Source: an uncultured Clostridia bacterium
Lineage (GTDB): Bacteria > Bacillota > Clostridia > Lachnospirales > Anaerotignaceae
Direction of reading: 5' to 3'
Assembly: GCA_944380455.1 (NCBI GenBank)
Contig: CALWHR010000107.1
Coordinates: 1 to 42,575, forward strand
DNA: 42,575 bases
Positions 26,270-34,368 of this stretch are shown here, in pieces. The notes beneath the pieces were generated by a model that was not told the origin of the DNA, ran no database searches, and saw nothing but the letters and a program-made list of their open reading frames with translations. Numbering within the stretch: the first letter of the stretch is position 1; each line of letters starts with the position of its first letter. The position numbers and the translations under genes were made by a program.

Positions 26270-26316
26270 GTGCCATGATAAAGTACTTATACGACTACAT
26301 AAAAGGAGGGTATATC

Positions 26317-26457
26317 ATGAAGCACGTTAAAACAATGAATACTTCTATGCTTAAAAATACAATGGCTAAAGGCGGATGCGGCGAGTGCCAGACATCTTGT
26401 CAGTCAGCATGCAAAACAAGCTGCACAGTTGCAAATCAGGCTTGCGAAAACAGATAA
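26317..26457 (+). CDS. scfA: SCIFF ranthipeptide precursor (six cysteines in forty-five)
   Basis: A 46-residue ribosomal peptide precursor. ATG 26317 behind AAAAGGAGGG gives the classic start MKHVKTMNTSMLKNT. The leader is residues 1-18. The core carries Cys at 21, 24, 28, 32, 36 and 43, the SCIFF six-Cys pattern. In the Clostridium thermocellum homologue the maturase CteB makes a thioether from Cys32 to Thr37 (from memory); both residues occur at the same positions here. It is the substrate of the radical-SAM enzyme at 26636. SCIFF peptides are found across Clostridia; proposed roles include signalling, not proven. Confidence 0.97.
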   Translation: MKHVKTMNTSMLKNTMAKGGCGECQTSCQSACKTSCTVANQACENR

Positions 26458-26475
26458 GAAAAGAGATTTGCGTTT

Positions 26476-26511
26476 AAAACCTCGGTTGCAAAATCGAGGT
26501 TTTGTTTTGAC
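26476..26511 (+). terminator. Terminator directly after the SCIFF peptide gene
   Basis: AAAACCTCG and CGAGGTTTT form a 9-bp stem with a loop of about 10 bases, then TGTTTT. It lies 18 bases after the peptide stop and before the maturase gene, so it should favour peptide mRNA over maturase mRNA. Confidence 0.8.
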
Positions 26512-26539
26512 TTAAAGTTAATTAAAAAATGATTATAGA

Positions 26540-26597
26540 CCTGTTTTAAAACATGAAGTTTTATTTGGCTGTCAGTATTTAAGACAGGGCTTTTTAT
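26540..26597 (+). terminator. Second hairpin (terminator or attenuator) before the maturase
   Basis: CCTGTTTTAAA (26540-26550) pairs with TTTAAGACAGG (26578-26588) through one G-U pair, followed by GCTTTTTATT. An alternative shorter stem (CTGTC/GACAG) shares the 3' arm, so two exclusive folds are possible. It lies about 40 bases before the maturase start. Confidence 0.5.
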
Positions 26598-26635
26598 TGG
26601 CTTATTATATTTTTATTTTATAAGGAAGTGACGAA

Positions 26636-28018
26636 ATGATACATAAATTCAGTATGAACGGTGTTAATGTTGTATTGGATGTTTTCAGCGGTGCTGTTCA
26701 TGTAGCAGATGATACAATGTTTGACATTGTGGATTCATATGAGAATGGTTCAAGGGATGAAATTATTAAGCTTTTCGGTGATAAATACTCAAAAGACGAG
26801 CTTAACGAAACAATGGACGAGCTTGACGAGCTTAGAAAAGAAGAAATGCTTTATGCACCGGATATATATGAAAATGTTATTGATTTTGTAGATGCAAGGG
26901 AACCAGTTGTTAAGGCTCTCTGTCTGCATATTGCCCACGACTGCAACCTTAAATGCAAATACTGCTTTGCAGAAGAAGGCGAGTACCACGGACACCGTTC
27001 TTTAATGATCAGTAAAGTAGGAAAGGCTGCTATTGATTTTATAATAAAAAATTCCGGCAAAAGACATAACCTTGAGGTTGACTTTTTCGGCGGCGAGCCT
27101 TTAATGAATTTTGATGTAGTTAAGGAAATAATTGAGTACGCAAGAGAGCAGGAAAAGCTGTATGACAAAAACTTCAGATTCACTATCACTACAAACGGCG
27201 TACTTTTAAATGACGAGATTTTAGACTACATTAATAAAAATATGCACAATGTTGTTATAAGCCTTGACGGAAGAAAAGAAATTAACGACATGATGCGCCC
27301 AAGAGCCGGCGGACAGGGCAGTTATGACCTTATAGTGCCTAAGTTTATTAAGCTTGCAGAAAGCAGAAATCAGACAGACTATTATATAAGAGGCACATTT
27401 ACAAGGCATAACCTTGACTTTTCAAAAGATGTGCTCCACATGGCGGATTTAGGATTTAAACAAATTTCCGTTGAGCCTGTTGTTGGCTCTGATGATACTG
27501 ATTACGCTATAAGAGAAGAAGACATACCAGCTATATGCGAAGAATACGAGAGACTTGCTGCTGAGCTTTATGAAAGACATAAAAAAGGCGGAGAGGGTGA
27601 CTTTAATTTCTTCCACTTTAATATAGACCTTACAGGCGGCCCTTGTGTTATAAAAAGACTTGTAGGCTGTGGTTCTGGTACAGAGTATCTTTCTGTTACA
27701 CCGGAAGGAGAGCTTTATCCTTGCCACCAGTTTGTAGGCCTTGAAGGCTTTTCAATGGGCAATGTATTTGATGGCATGAATAATTTTGAGCTTAGAGAAA
27801 AATTCTCAAAATGCAATGTTTATGCCAAAGAAGAATGTAAAAACTGCTGGGCAAGATTTTATTGCAGCGGTGGCTGTGCGGCTAATGCCTACCAGCTTTC
27901 AGGCGATATACTTAAACCGTATGAAATCGGCTGCGAGCTTCAAAGAAAAAGAATAGAGTGCGCCATTATGATTAAGGCAAAAGAATTTCAGGAGGAACAG
28001 TTAAACAATGAAAACTAA
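26636..28018 (+). CDS. scfB: SCIFF peptide maturase, radical SAM/SPASM thioether-forming enzyme
   Basis: A 460-residue radical SAM enzyme that installs thioether cross-links in the SCIFF peptide. An N-terminal RiPP-recognition-like region (about 1-90) precedes the [4Fe-4S] motif C-N-L-K-C-K-Y-C at 103-110. DFFGGEPLMNF is the SAM-binding GGE motif. The C-terminal SPASM region has Cys in VGCGSG, LYPCHQF, and the cluster CNVYAKEECKNCWARFYCSG followed by GCAANAY, enough for two auxiliary iron-sulfur clusters. It is close in size to CteB. Its stop overlaps the secD start by 11 bases, so maturase and SecD are translationally linked. Confidence 0.97.
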   Translation: MIHKFSMNGVNVVLDVFSGAVHVADDTMFDIVDSYENGSRDEIIKLFGDKYSKDELNETMDELDELRKEEMLYAPDIYENVIDFVDAREPVVKALCLHIAHDCNLKCKYCFAEEGEYHGHRSLMISKVGKAAIDFIIKNSGKRHNLEVDFFGGEPLMNFDVVKEIIEYAREQEKLYDKNFRFTITTNGVLLNDEILDYINKNMHNVVISLDGRKEINDMMRPRAGGQGSYDLIVPKFIKLAESRNQTDYYIRGTFTRHNLDFSKDVLHMADLGFKQISVEPVVGSDDTDYAIREEDIPAICEEYERLAAELYERHKKGGEGDFNFFHFNIDLTGGPCVIKRLVGCGSGTEYLSVTPEGELYPCHQFVGLEGFSMGNVFDGMNNFELREKFSKCNVYAKEECKNCWARFYCSGGCAANAYQLSGDILKPYEIGCELQRKRIECAIMIKAKEFQEEQLNNEN

Positions 28019-29264
28019 AGGCAGAAGCTTGGCTGTTCTTATTGTGCTGGCTATAGCTGCAGTTGTGCTTTGTTATACTGCAGTTGTAGGCATAGGTTCT
28101 GACAGAAAGCTGAGCATGAGAGACATAAAAAGAGGCCTTGATTTAAGTGGCGGTGTATCTATTGTTTATCAGGCCGACAAAGAAAATGTTACAGACGATG
28201 AAATGAGAATGGCAACTACTCTTATTCAGAACCGTTTGGACAGAAAAAACTGGACAGAGGCTGAAGTTGCAAGACAGGGCAGCAACAGAATAAGAGTTGA
28301 GATACCGGGTGTTGAAGATGCCGAAACGGCTATTGAAGAGCTGGGAAAAACGGCGCAGCTGATGTTTGTTGACGAAAGCGGAAATGTACTCCTTGACGGA
28401 AGCATGGTGGAAGATGCAACAAAAGAAGTTGGTGCAGTAAGCAAAAACTCTGCGTCACAGCCGTACGTTTCACTTAAATTTAATGAAGAAGGCACAGCGG
28501 CATTTGCTGAGGCTACAAAAAATAATCTTAACAAAATAATATATATTGTAATGGACGATGAGGTTATAAGCGCACCTACTGTAAACAGTGTTATTTCCGA
28601 CGGAAATGCAATGATTACAGGAAGCTTTACAGGCGAGTCGGCACAAGAGCTGGCTGATTTAATTAAAGAAGGCGCTATGCCGTTTAACCTTACAGTTATG
28701 GAAATGAATAATATCGGTGCAAGGCTTGGTGCAAACGCCATTGATACAAGTCTTAAATCAGCTGTTGTAGGTGTTGCTTTAGTATTGCTTTTTATGCTAC
28801 TTGTTTACAGGGCAGGCGGATTTGCGGCTGACTGGGCTCTTGGCATTTATATGGGTCTTGAAATTGCTGTTTTAAGCCTTTTTAATGTAACACTTACTCT
28901 TCCGGGGATTGCCGGAGTTATACTTTCTGTTGGTATGGCGGTTGATGCCAATGTAATTATATTTGAAAGATTTAAAGAGGAAATTTCGGCAGGAAAAACA
29001 ATGCGTTCAGCTGTAAAAAGCAGTTTTTCAAGAGCGCTTCCTGCTATACTTGACGGAAATATAACAACACTTATTGCCGCAGCTGTGCTTTACTTTATGG
29101 GTACAGGCACAATAAAAGGCTTTGCCATAACACTTATGATAGGTATTGTGCTTTCCATGTTTACAGCTATAGTTATAACAAGACTTATAATTATGGGACT
29201 TATAGGCATTGGTATTGACAAGCCGTCGTATTTTGCGGTTAAAAAAGTTAAAACAAATAATTAA
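28008..29264 (+). CDS. secD: Protein translocase subunit SecD
   Basis: A 418-residue inner-membrane protein that, with SecF, uses the proton gradient to help release exported proteins. It opens with one helix, then KRGLDLSGGVSIVYQ (SecD signature). An extracellular domain of about 200 residues follows, then a C-terminal block of five helices with GIAGVILSVGMAVDANVIIFERFKEE and the ending GFAITLMIGIVLSM. This is the short SecD form usual in Firmicutes. ATG 28008 lies inside the end of the maturase gene. It is followed by secF after AAAGGAGG. Confidence 0.96.
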   Translation: MKTKGRSLAVLIVLAIAAVVLCYTAVVGIGSDRKLSMRDIKRGLDLSGGVSIVYQADKENVTDDEMRMATTLIQNRLDRKNWTEAEVARQGSNRIRVEIPGVEDAETAIEELGKTAQLMFVDESGNVLLDGSMVEDATKEVGAVSKNSASQPYVSLKFNEEGTAAFAEATKNNLNKIIYIVMDDEVISAPTVNSVISDGNAMITGSFTGESAQELADLIKEGAMPFNLTVMEMNNIGARLGANAIDTSLKSAVVGVALVLLFMLLVYRAGGFAADWALGIYMGLEIAVLSLFNVTLTLPGIAGVILSVGMAVDANVIIFERFKEEISAGKTMRSAVKSSFSRALPAILDGNITTLIAAAVLYFMGTGTIKGFAITLMIGIVLSMFTAIVITRLIIMGLIGIGIDKPSYFAVKKVKTNN

Positions 29265-29278
29265 AGGAGGTAACGGAA

Positions 29279-30151
29279 ATGAATATTGTTAAAAACAGAT
29301 TTAAGTTTTTTGCTCTTTCCGTAATCCTTATTATTTGCGGAATAGCGGCTATGGCATTTAATCAGGCAAAAGGCAGCGGAATATTAAATTTTGATATAGA
29401 ATTTACAGGCGGAACTGAAATGACAGTTCAGATTGGTGATGTACCTAATGAAGAAATTGTACAGGCTGTTAGAGATGTTACAGGCCAGTCAAATCCTCAG
29501 ATTGAAAAGCTTTTAGGCACTGAAAATGTAACCATTAAAACCCAGTCTATGGACAGCGAGACAAGAACTGCGCTTTCAAACGCACTTAAAGAAAAGTTTT
29601 CATTAACAGATGATGCCATATTAAGAGTACAGGATATAAGCGGCACAATAAGCGGTGAAATGCAGAAAACTGCCGCTGTAGCTGTTGTTATAGCCTGCGC
29701 TGCAATGCTTATTTACATCACTATAAGGTTTATGGACTTAAAAATGGGTGTAAGCTCTATACTGGCGCTTGTTCACGATGTGCTTATTATGCTGGCGTTT
29801 TATGCCATATTCAGAATACCAGTAAATAACTCATTTATAGCGGCTCTTTTGACTGTTTTGGGTTATTCAATTAACGCAACTATAGTTATTTTTGACAGAG
29901 TGCGTGAGAACAAAAAGCTTATGACGCATTCTGGCACTGAAGAGATAATAAATACAAGTCTTTATCAGACAATGAGAAGGTCTGTATATACATCTCTCAC
30001 AACGCTTTTTGCTATTGGTGCGGTATATGTATTTGGTGTACAGTCTGTAAAAGAATTTGCTCTGCCGATGATGGTTGGTATTATAAGCGGCGCATATTCT
30101 TCTGTATTTCTTTCAGGTTCAATTTGGTATACACTTACCGGCAAAAAATAA
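29279..30151 (+). CDS. secF: Protein translocase subunit SecF
   Basis: A 290-residue partner of SecD. One N-terminal helix is followed by the signature NFDIEFTGGTEMTVQ, a small extracellular domain, then five helices containing LALVHDVLIMLAFYAIF and the conserved GYSINATIVIFDRVREN. It is separate from secD, not fused as in Bacillus. The ending SGAYSSVFLSGSIWY is typical. A terminator-like hairpin follows 28 bases later. Confidence 0.96.
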   Translation: MNIVKNRFKFFALSVILIICGIAAMAFNQAKGSGILNFDIEFTGGTEMTVQIGDVPNEEIVQAVRDVTGQSNPQIEKLLGTENVTIKTQSMDSETRTALSNALKEKFSLTDDAILRVQDISGTISGEMQKTAAVAVVIACAAMLIYITIRFMDLKMGVSSILALVHDVLIMLAFYAIFRIPVNNSFIAALLTVLGYSINATIVIFDRVRENKKLMTHSGTEEIINTSLYQTMRRSVYTSLTTLFAIGAVYVFGVQSVKEFALPMMVGIISGAYSSVFLSGSIWYTLTGKK

Positions 30152-30179
30152 TAACCGGAAAAATTTTGTTTGCTGAAAA

Positions 30180-30217
30180 CCGGAACAGGGCATTTAAACC
30201 CTGTGCCGGCTTTTATT
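30180..30217 (+). terminator. Hairpin with T-tract between secF and recJ
   Basis: CCGG-AACAGGG and CCCTGTG-CCGG form an almost continuous stem with loop CATTTAAA, followed by CTTTTATT. It ends about 19 bases before the recJ start. It may reduce recJ transcription or sit in its leader. Confidence 0.65.
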
Positions 30218-30235
30218 AGTGAGGAGAATTTTTAT

Positions 30236-31996
30236 ATGAGTATTTGGAAGATTAAGCGAACAAAAGTGGATACGGCTAAAATGGCAAAGGCTTTAAATGT
30301 GCGCGAGCCTGTGGCCTGCGTGCTTGCTAACAGAAAAATTGGTACATTAAGCGGCGCAAAAAGATTTTTGGACTGTGATTTAAACGGTCTTTATGACACA
30401 AAGCTTTTTAAAGATGCTGTTAAAGGCTGTGATATTATAAAAAAATCAGTTTTGAGCAGTAAGAAAATAGCTGTTTACGGAGACTATGATGTAGACGGTG
30501 TTATGAGTACAGCTATACTTTATAAAACCCTTAAATATTTAGGTGCTGATGTTATTTTTTATCTGCCTCACAGGCAGAAAGAAGGCTACGGCATGAACTG
30601 CGATGCTGTAAGAGAATTAAAAGAAAGCGGCATTGATGTTATATTAACATGCGATAATGGAATAGCGGCAGTTGAAGAAATAGCACTTGCTAAAGATTTA
30701 GGCATTGCCACTGTTGTTTTAGACCACCACGAATGTCAGTACAGTGAGAATGAGAGCAGGGAAAAAGTAATAAAGATTCCGCCGGCAGATGCCGTTATAG
30801 ACGCAAAACAGCCTGAATGCGGGTATCCTTTTAAATTCCTGTGCGCGGCAGGCATGAGCTATAAATTTGCCAAACTGCTTTTTGAGGCTTTTAATAAAGA
30901 TTTCGTTTTTGACAAAGAATTTTTGTCTTTTGCGGCGGTAGCCACTGTATGCGATATTGTGGATATGCTGGATGAAAACAGGATTATAGTTAAAAACGGA
31001 CTTAAAGAGCTTACAAGAACCACTAATACAGGAATGAGGGCGTTAATTGAGCTTACAGGTATTTCTGACAGAGAAATAAACGAATACCATGCCGGTTTTG
31101 TAATAGGCCCATGTGTTAATGCCACAGGACGCCTTGAAAGTGCCACAACGGCAGTTAGGCTTTTTACTGAAAATAATTATAATAAGGCTTATGAGCTGGC
31201 AAAAGAGCTTGTGGACTTAAATGCCGAAAGAAAAGAAATGACATTAGGCGCTGTTGAAAGGGCAAAAGAGCTTGTTTTAAATTCAGAGCTTAAAGATGAC
31301 AGGGTGCTGGTTTTATACGATGAAAGTGTGCACGAGAGTATAGCAGGTATAGTTGCCGGAAGAATTAAGGAAATGTTTTATAAACCGGTAATTATGATTA
31401 CCAAAAGCGGAGATATTGCTAAAGGCTCTGCCAGAAGTATTGAAGCTTACAATATATTTGAGGAGCTTTTAAAGTGCAGTGATTTGTTTATTAAATTCGG
31501 CGGCCACCCTATGGCGGCAGGTCTTAGTTTAAAGAAAGAAAATGTTGAAATTCTCAGAAAACGTCTTAATGAGAACTGCACATTAACTCAAACTGAACTT
31601 ACAAACGTTATACGTATTGAAAAGGAGCTTTCGTTTAATGAAATAGACTTAACTCTTGCGAGACAGTTGGAGGATTTAGCGCCTTTCGGCAAGGAGTGTC
31701 CAGTGCCTGTTTTTGGAACAAAAAAAGTTTTTGTAAAAAAAGTATCCCTATTAGGCAAAAAAAGAGATATAATTAAATTTATGCTTGGCAATGAAGACAG
31801 CAGAATTTTAATTGATGGAATATCTTTTGACGGATACGAAAAATTCACAAGCCTAATTGAAAGCATGAATTATACTATTGAAGAAGTTGTTTGTTCGTCA
31901 GTTCCTATTTGTATGGATATAGTTTACTGCATTAGAATAAACAGATTTAACGGCAGAGAAAGCGTACAGCTTGAAATTAAGGATTTTAGATTTTAA
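30236..31996 (+). CDS. recJ: Single-stranded-DNA-specific exonuclease RecJ
   Basis: A 586-residue 5'-3' ssDNA exonuclease of the DHH superfamily, used in recombination and repair. ATG 30236 behind GAGGAG is chosen; an upstream TTG would run through the preceding hairpin. Motif I is YGDYDVDGVMSTA at about residue 81, motif III is the LDHHE at about 160, and the DHHA1 nucleic-acid-binding motif is visible as FGGHPMAAGLSL. A C-terminal OB-like domain (about 450-586) completes the usual RecJ plan. The secD-secF-recJ-apt order is common in Clostridia. Confidence 0.95.
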   Translation: MSIWKIKRTKVDTAKMAKALNVREPVACVLANRKIGTLSGAKRFLDCDLNGLYDTKLFKDAVKGCDIIKKSVLSSKKIAVYGDYDVDGVMSTAILYKTLKYLGADVIFYLPHRQKEGYGMNCDAVRELKESGIDVILTCDNGIAAVEEIALAKDLGIATVVLDHHECQYSENESREKVIKIPPADAVIDAKQPECGYPFKFLCAAGMSYKFAKLLFEAFNKDFVFDKEFLSFAAVATVCDIVDMLDENRIIVKNGLKELTRTTNTGMRALIELTGISDREINEYHAGFVIGPCVNATGRLESATTAVRLFTENNYNKAYELAKELVDLNAERKEMTLGAVERAKELVLNSELKDDRVLVLYDESVHESIAGIVAGRIKEMFYKPVIMITKSGDIAKGSARSIEAYNIFEELLKCSDLFIKFGGHPMAAGLSLKKENVEILRKRLNENCTLTQTELTNVIRIEKELSFNEIDLTLARQLEDLAPFGKECPVPVFGTKKVFVKKVSLLGKKRDIIKFMLGNEDSRILIDGISFDGYEKFTSLIESMNYTIEEVVCSSVPICMDIVYCIRINRFNGRESVQLEIKDFRF

Positions 31997-32010
31997 GGAG
32001 GAGTATTTTT

Positions 32011-32523
32011 ATGGATTTGGCATCTGCTATTCGTGATATTAAGGACTTTCCGCAAAAAGGCATTATATTCAGGGATATTACAACGCTTCTTATTAATCCT
32101 CAGGCTATGAAGGAGTCTATTGACCGTATAGCTGAAGGCTTAAAGGATTTGGATTTTGATTATATTCTTGGAGCAGAAAGCAGAGGGTTTATATTTGGCG
32201 TGCCTGTTGCCTATAAACTTAACAAAGGCTTTATACCGGTTAGAAAGCCGGGAAAGCTTCCTGCTGCCACATTGAAAAAGGAATATGCTTTAGAGTATGG
32301 CACATCTACAATAGAAATTCATGCTGATGCTTTAAAACCAGGTGATAAAGTTGTTATTATAGACGACCTTATAGCTACTGGCGGAACATCTAAGGCAATG
32401 GCAGAGCTTGCAGAGGAAATGGGCGCAGAAGTTGTGGCTCTTAGCTTTTTGATTGAGCTTGAAGGTCTTAAAGGCCGTGACGTACTTAAAAATTATAAAG
32501 TAAACTCTATAATAAAATATTAA
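32011..32523 (+). CDS. apt: Adenine phosphoribosyltransferase
   Basis: A 170-residue purine-salvage enzyme making AMP from adenine and PRPP. The PRPP-binding motif VVIIDDLIATGGTSKAM is intact. IRDIKDFPQKGIIFRDITTL at the N-terminus and the GAESRGFIFG loop are Apt signatures. It follows recJ by 14 bases with AAGGAGG. In many relatives relA follows; here the next gene is rplS behind its own promoter. Confidence 0.96.
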   Translation: MDLASAIRDIKDFPQKGIIFRDITTLLINPQAMKESIDRIAEGLKDLDFDYILGAESRGFIFGVPVAYKLNKGFIPVRKPGKLPAATLKKEYALEYGTSTIEIHADALKPGDKVVIIDDLIATGGTSKAMAELAEEMGAEVVALSFLIELEGLKGRDVLKNYKVNSIIKY

Positions 32524-32530
32524 GTTTTGC

Positions 32531-32559
32531 TTGATAATAATAAAGAAAAGTGATATAAT
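32531..32559 (+). promoter_or_regulatory. Strong promoter for rplS
   Basis: TTGATA (32531-32536), a 17-base spacer and TATAAT (32554-32559) with TG one base upstream of the -10. Close to consensus, as expected for a ribosomal protein gene. Transcription should start near 32566. Confidence 0.8.
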
Positions 32560-32565
32560 ACTTCA

Positions 32566-32640
32566 GAATTGTGTTTAAAAATGGTCCGCTGTCGTTGTAT
32601 GGATACGGCAAGAACATTTGTTGATTTTCAGGAGGAATAC
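32566..32640 (+). ncRNA. Possible ribosomal protein L19 leader
   Basis: The untranslated stretch of about 75 bases between the rplS promoter and its ribosome-binding site contains GTCCGCTGTCGTTG, then GTATGGATACGGCAAG, which can form a short stem-loop. Firmicutes rplS is often preceded by an L19 autoregulatory leader. Placement and size fit, but I could not check the covariance model. Confidence 0.4.
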
Positions 32641-32643
32641 AAA

Positions 32644-32991
32644 ATGAACGAAATTATCAAAAACATTGAAGCTGAACAGCTCAAAGGCGAAATTCCTGCA
32701 TTTGGCGTAGGTGATACAATCCGTGTTTACGCTAAAGTTGTAGAGGGTGAGAAAGAAAGATTACAGATGTTTGAAGGCGTTGTAATCAAAAGACAGAACG
32801 GCGGTATCCGTGAAACATTTACAGTAAGAAGAATTGCTTCTGGTGTAGGTGTTGAAAGAACATGGCCTCTTCACTCACCAAGAATTGACCGCATCGAGGT
32901 TGTAAGAAAAGGCGTTGTTAGACGTGCTAAACTTTACTATCTCCGTGACAGAGTAGGTAAAGCAGCTAAAGTTAAAGAAGTATTAAGATAA
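32644..32991 (+). CDS. rplS: 50S ribosomal protein L19
   Basis: A 115-residue ribosomal protein at the 30S-50S interface. ATG 32644 behind CAGGAGG is the true start; an in-frame ATG farther upstream lies in the leader. Typical stretches are [55 protein letters not shown] and [18 protein letters not shown]. It has its own promoter and terminator and is probably highly expressed. Confidence 0.98.
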   Translation: MNEIIKNIEAEQLKGEIPAFGVGDTIRVYAKVVEGEKERLQMFEGVVIKRQNGGIRETFTVRRIASGVGVERTWPLHSPRIDRIEVVRKGVVRRAKLYYLRDRVGKAAKVKEVLR

Positions 32992-33007
32992 TTTTAATGT
33001 ATTCATG

Positions 33008-33040
33008 GCCTGGTGACTTTTATCGCCAGGCTGGTTTTTT
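33008..33040 (+). terminator. Terminator after rplS
   Basis: GCCTGGTGA and TCGCCAGGC form a 9-bp stem with loop CTTTTA, then TGGTTTTTT. Some readthrough into lepB is likely because I see no separate lepB promoter. Confidence 0.8.
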
Positions 33041-33072
33041 ATCAGCCTTTTTAGCTGCATAGGGGTTTTTGT

Positions 33073-33624
33073 ATGGAAGCAGAAGTTTCGAGCAAGAGAA
33101 AAAATAAGAATAAAGAGCTTAAAGAATGGGTTATTTCTTTAGTAATTGTTTTATTGGCGGCGGTTTTTATCAGATACTTTGCAATAGGCACTCTTGTTGT
33201 AAAAGGTGTTTCAATGGAGCCTGCATTTTACCATGGAAATGTTATTATAGTAAATAAGCTTATTTATAAAGTAAGCGAGCCTGAAAGAGGAGATATTATA
33301 ATATGCAGTTACAGCGATATAAAAGACGAGCTGATTATAAAGCGTATTATAGCACTGCCTGGGGAAACAGTTGATTTTGTACCTAATGACAGTGGAAAGT
33401 ATGATGTTGTTATAGAAGGGAATATTTTAGAAGAAAGTTATACAAAAGACGGAACAGGATTTTATGGCGATATGCAGTATCCTTATACAGTCCCTCAAGG
33501 ATGCTACTTTGTAATGGGGGATAACAGAGACAACAGTACAGACAGCCGTTGGGAAAGCATCGGCGCTGTAAACAAAAAAAATATAGTAGGTAAAAAATGG
33601 TTTAAAATATGGCCTGTTTTGTAA
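33073..33624 (+). CDS. lepB: Signal peptidase I
   Basis: A 183-residue type I signal peptidase that removes signal peptides on the outer face of the membrane. One N-terminal transmembrane helix (about 19-38) is followed by the catalytic Ser47 in KGVSMEP and the general-base Lys90 in IIKRIIALPGE. The box GCYFVMGDNRDNSTDSRW is intact. This is the short, Bacillus SipS-like form. Its place after rplS is conserved in Clostridia. The ribosome-binding site is weak (AGGGG). Confidence 0.95.
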   Translation: MEAEVSSKRKNKNKELKEWVISLVIVLLAAVFIRYFAIGTLVVKGVSMEPAFYHGNVIIVNKLIYKVSEPERGDIIICSYSDIKDELIIKRIIALPGETVDFVPNDSGKYDVVIEGNILEESYTKDGTGFYGDMQYPYTVPQGCYFVMGDNRDNSTDSRWESIGAVNKKNIVGKKWFKIWPVL

Positions 33625-33636
33625 AATGGAGTAATT

Positions 33637-34230
33637 ATGGGCATAAAAAGAAACTTATTTTCTTATTTTAAAGACGATAATTCAGTTAAAAAGTTTAAAG
33701 ATATATTTTTATATTTTATATTTTACTCTGTTTTAGGCTGGATTTATGAGGTGTTTCTGGAAGTTGTAGTTTATAAATGGGGTTTTTCAAACCGAGGAGT
33801 ACTTTTTGGACCATATTGTCCTATATATGGTTTTGGAGCAATTATATTTATTTGTCTATTTACAAATGGAGTAAAAAAATACAGAAGTAAAGTTGGTTTT
33901 GTAAAATACATATTATTTTTGTTTTTTGCAAGTGCTATAATTGCTACATTAATAGAGCTTGCGGCAAGTTACATACTGGAGTATTTTACCGGAAGCTGGC
34001 CATGGCAGACTTATGTGGACTATGCTGTAAATTTTCAGGGTAGAATTGCTCTGTCAACTTCTGTAAGGTTTGGTTTAGGGGCCTTAATTATAATTTTATT
34101 TATTCAGCCGGTGCTTGAGGCTTTATTAAAATCTATGCCACAAAAAGTATATAATATAGTTTTGTATTTGATTTTATTTGTGTTTTCAGCAGATTTAGCA
34201 TTGCTTATTTATAATTATTTAAAACTCTAA
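33637..34230 (+). CDS. CmpB-like putative ABC-transporter membrane protein
   Basis: A 197-residue protein with five or so hydrophobic helices, matching the PF06541 (ABC_trans_CmpB) family by its stretches YSVLGWIYEVFLEVV and FSNRGVLFGPYCPIYGFGA. The family is frequent in Clostridia and Lactobacillales; despite its name no ABC partner is encoded nearby and its function is not established. It follows lepB by 12 bases and ends at a terminator. Confidence 0.8.
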   Translation: MGIKRNLFSYFKDDNSVKKFKDIFLYFIFYSVLGWIYEVFLEVVVYKWGFSNRGVLFGPYCPIYGFGAIIFICLFTNGVKKYRSKVGFVKYILFLFFASAIIATLIELAASYILEYFTGSWPWQTYVDYAVNFQGRIALSTSVRFGLGALIIILFIQPVLEALLKSMPQKVYNIVLYLILFVFSADLALLIYNYLKL

Positions 34231-34254
34231 AAATTTAAAATTTGAAAGTTATAT

Positions 34255-34275
34255 GCCGGTTAGACCGGCTTTTTT
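34255..34275 (+). terminator. Terminator after the lepB/CmpB-like unit
   Basis: GCCGGT and ACCGGC with loop TAG, then TTTTTT. Short but complete. Confidence 0.75.
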
Positions 34276-34279
34276 AATG

Positions 34280-34312
34280 CAAAAAAAAGAAACAGCGTAA
34301 AACGCTGTTTCT
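34280..34312 (-). terminator. Minus-strand terminator after the AstE/AspA-like gene
   Basis: On the minus strand AAGAAACAGCG and CGCTGTTTCTT form an 11-bp stem around TTTTA, followed by eight T. It lies about 57 bases past the stop of the gene at 34369. Confidence 0.85.
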
Positions 34313-34368
34313 TGAATATTTGCAGTTAGATTGAACAGGTGTTTTGTTTAATCGGTAACTGTTAATTT

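Noticed and set aside
26275-26316. Longer SCIFF precursor starting at 26275
   Set aside because: The ribosome-binding site AAAAGGAGGG and the conserved MKHVKT start point to ATG 26317; the extension lies just downstream of the promoter.
28226-28741. Antisense ORF of 171 codons opposite secD
   Set aside because: SecD is unmistakable on the plus strand; the antisense product is low-complexity Ser/Leu-rich with no ribosome-binding site.
30170-30235. RecJ start at 30170
   Set aside because: It would translate through a terminator-like hairpin and has no ribosome-binding site; ATG 30236 fits.
32569-32643. N-terminal extension of L19 from 32569
   Set aside because: L19 families start at the ATG at 32644, which has CAGGAGG; the extension lies in the 5' leader right after the promoter.
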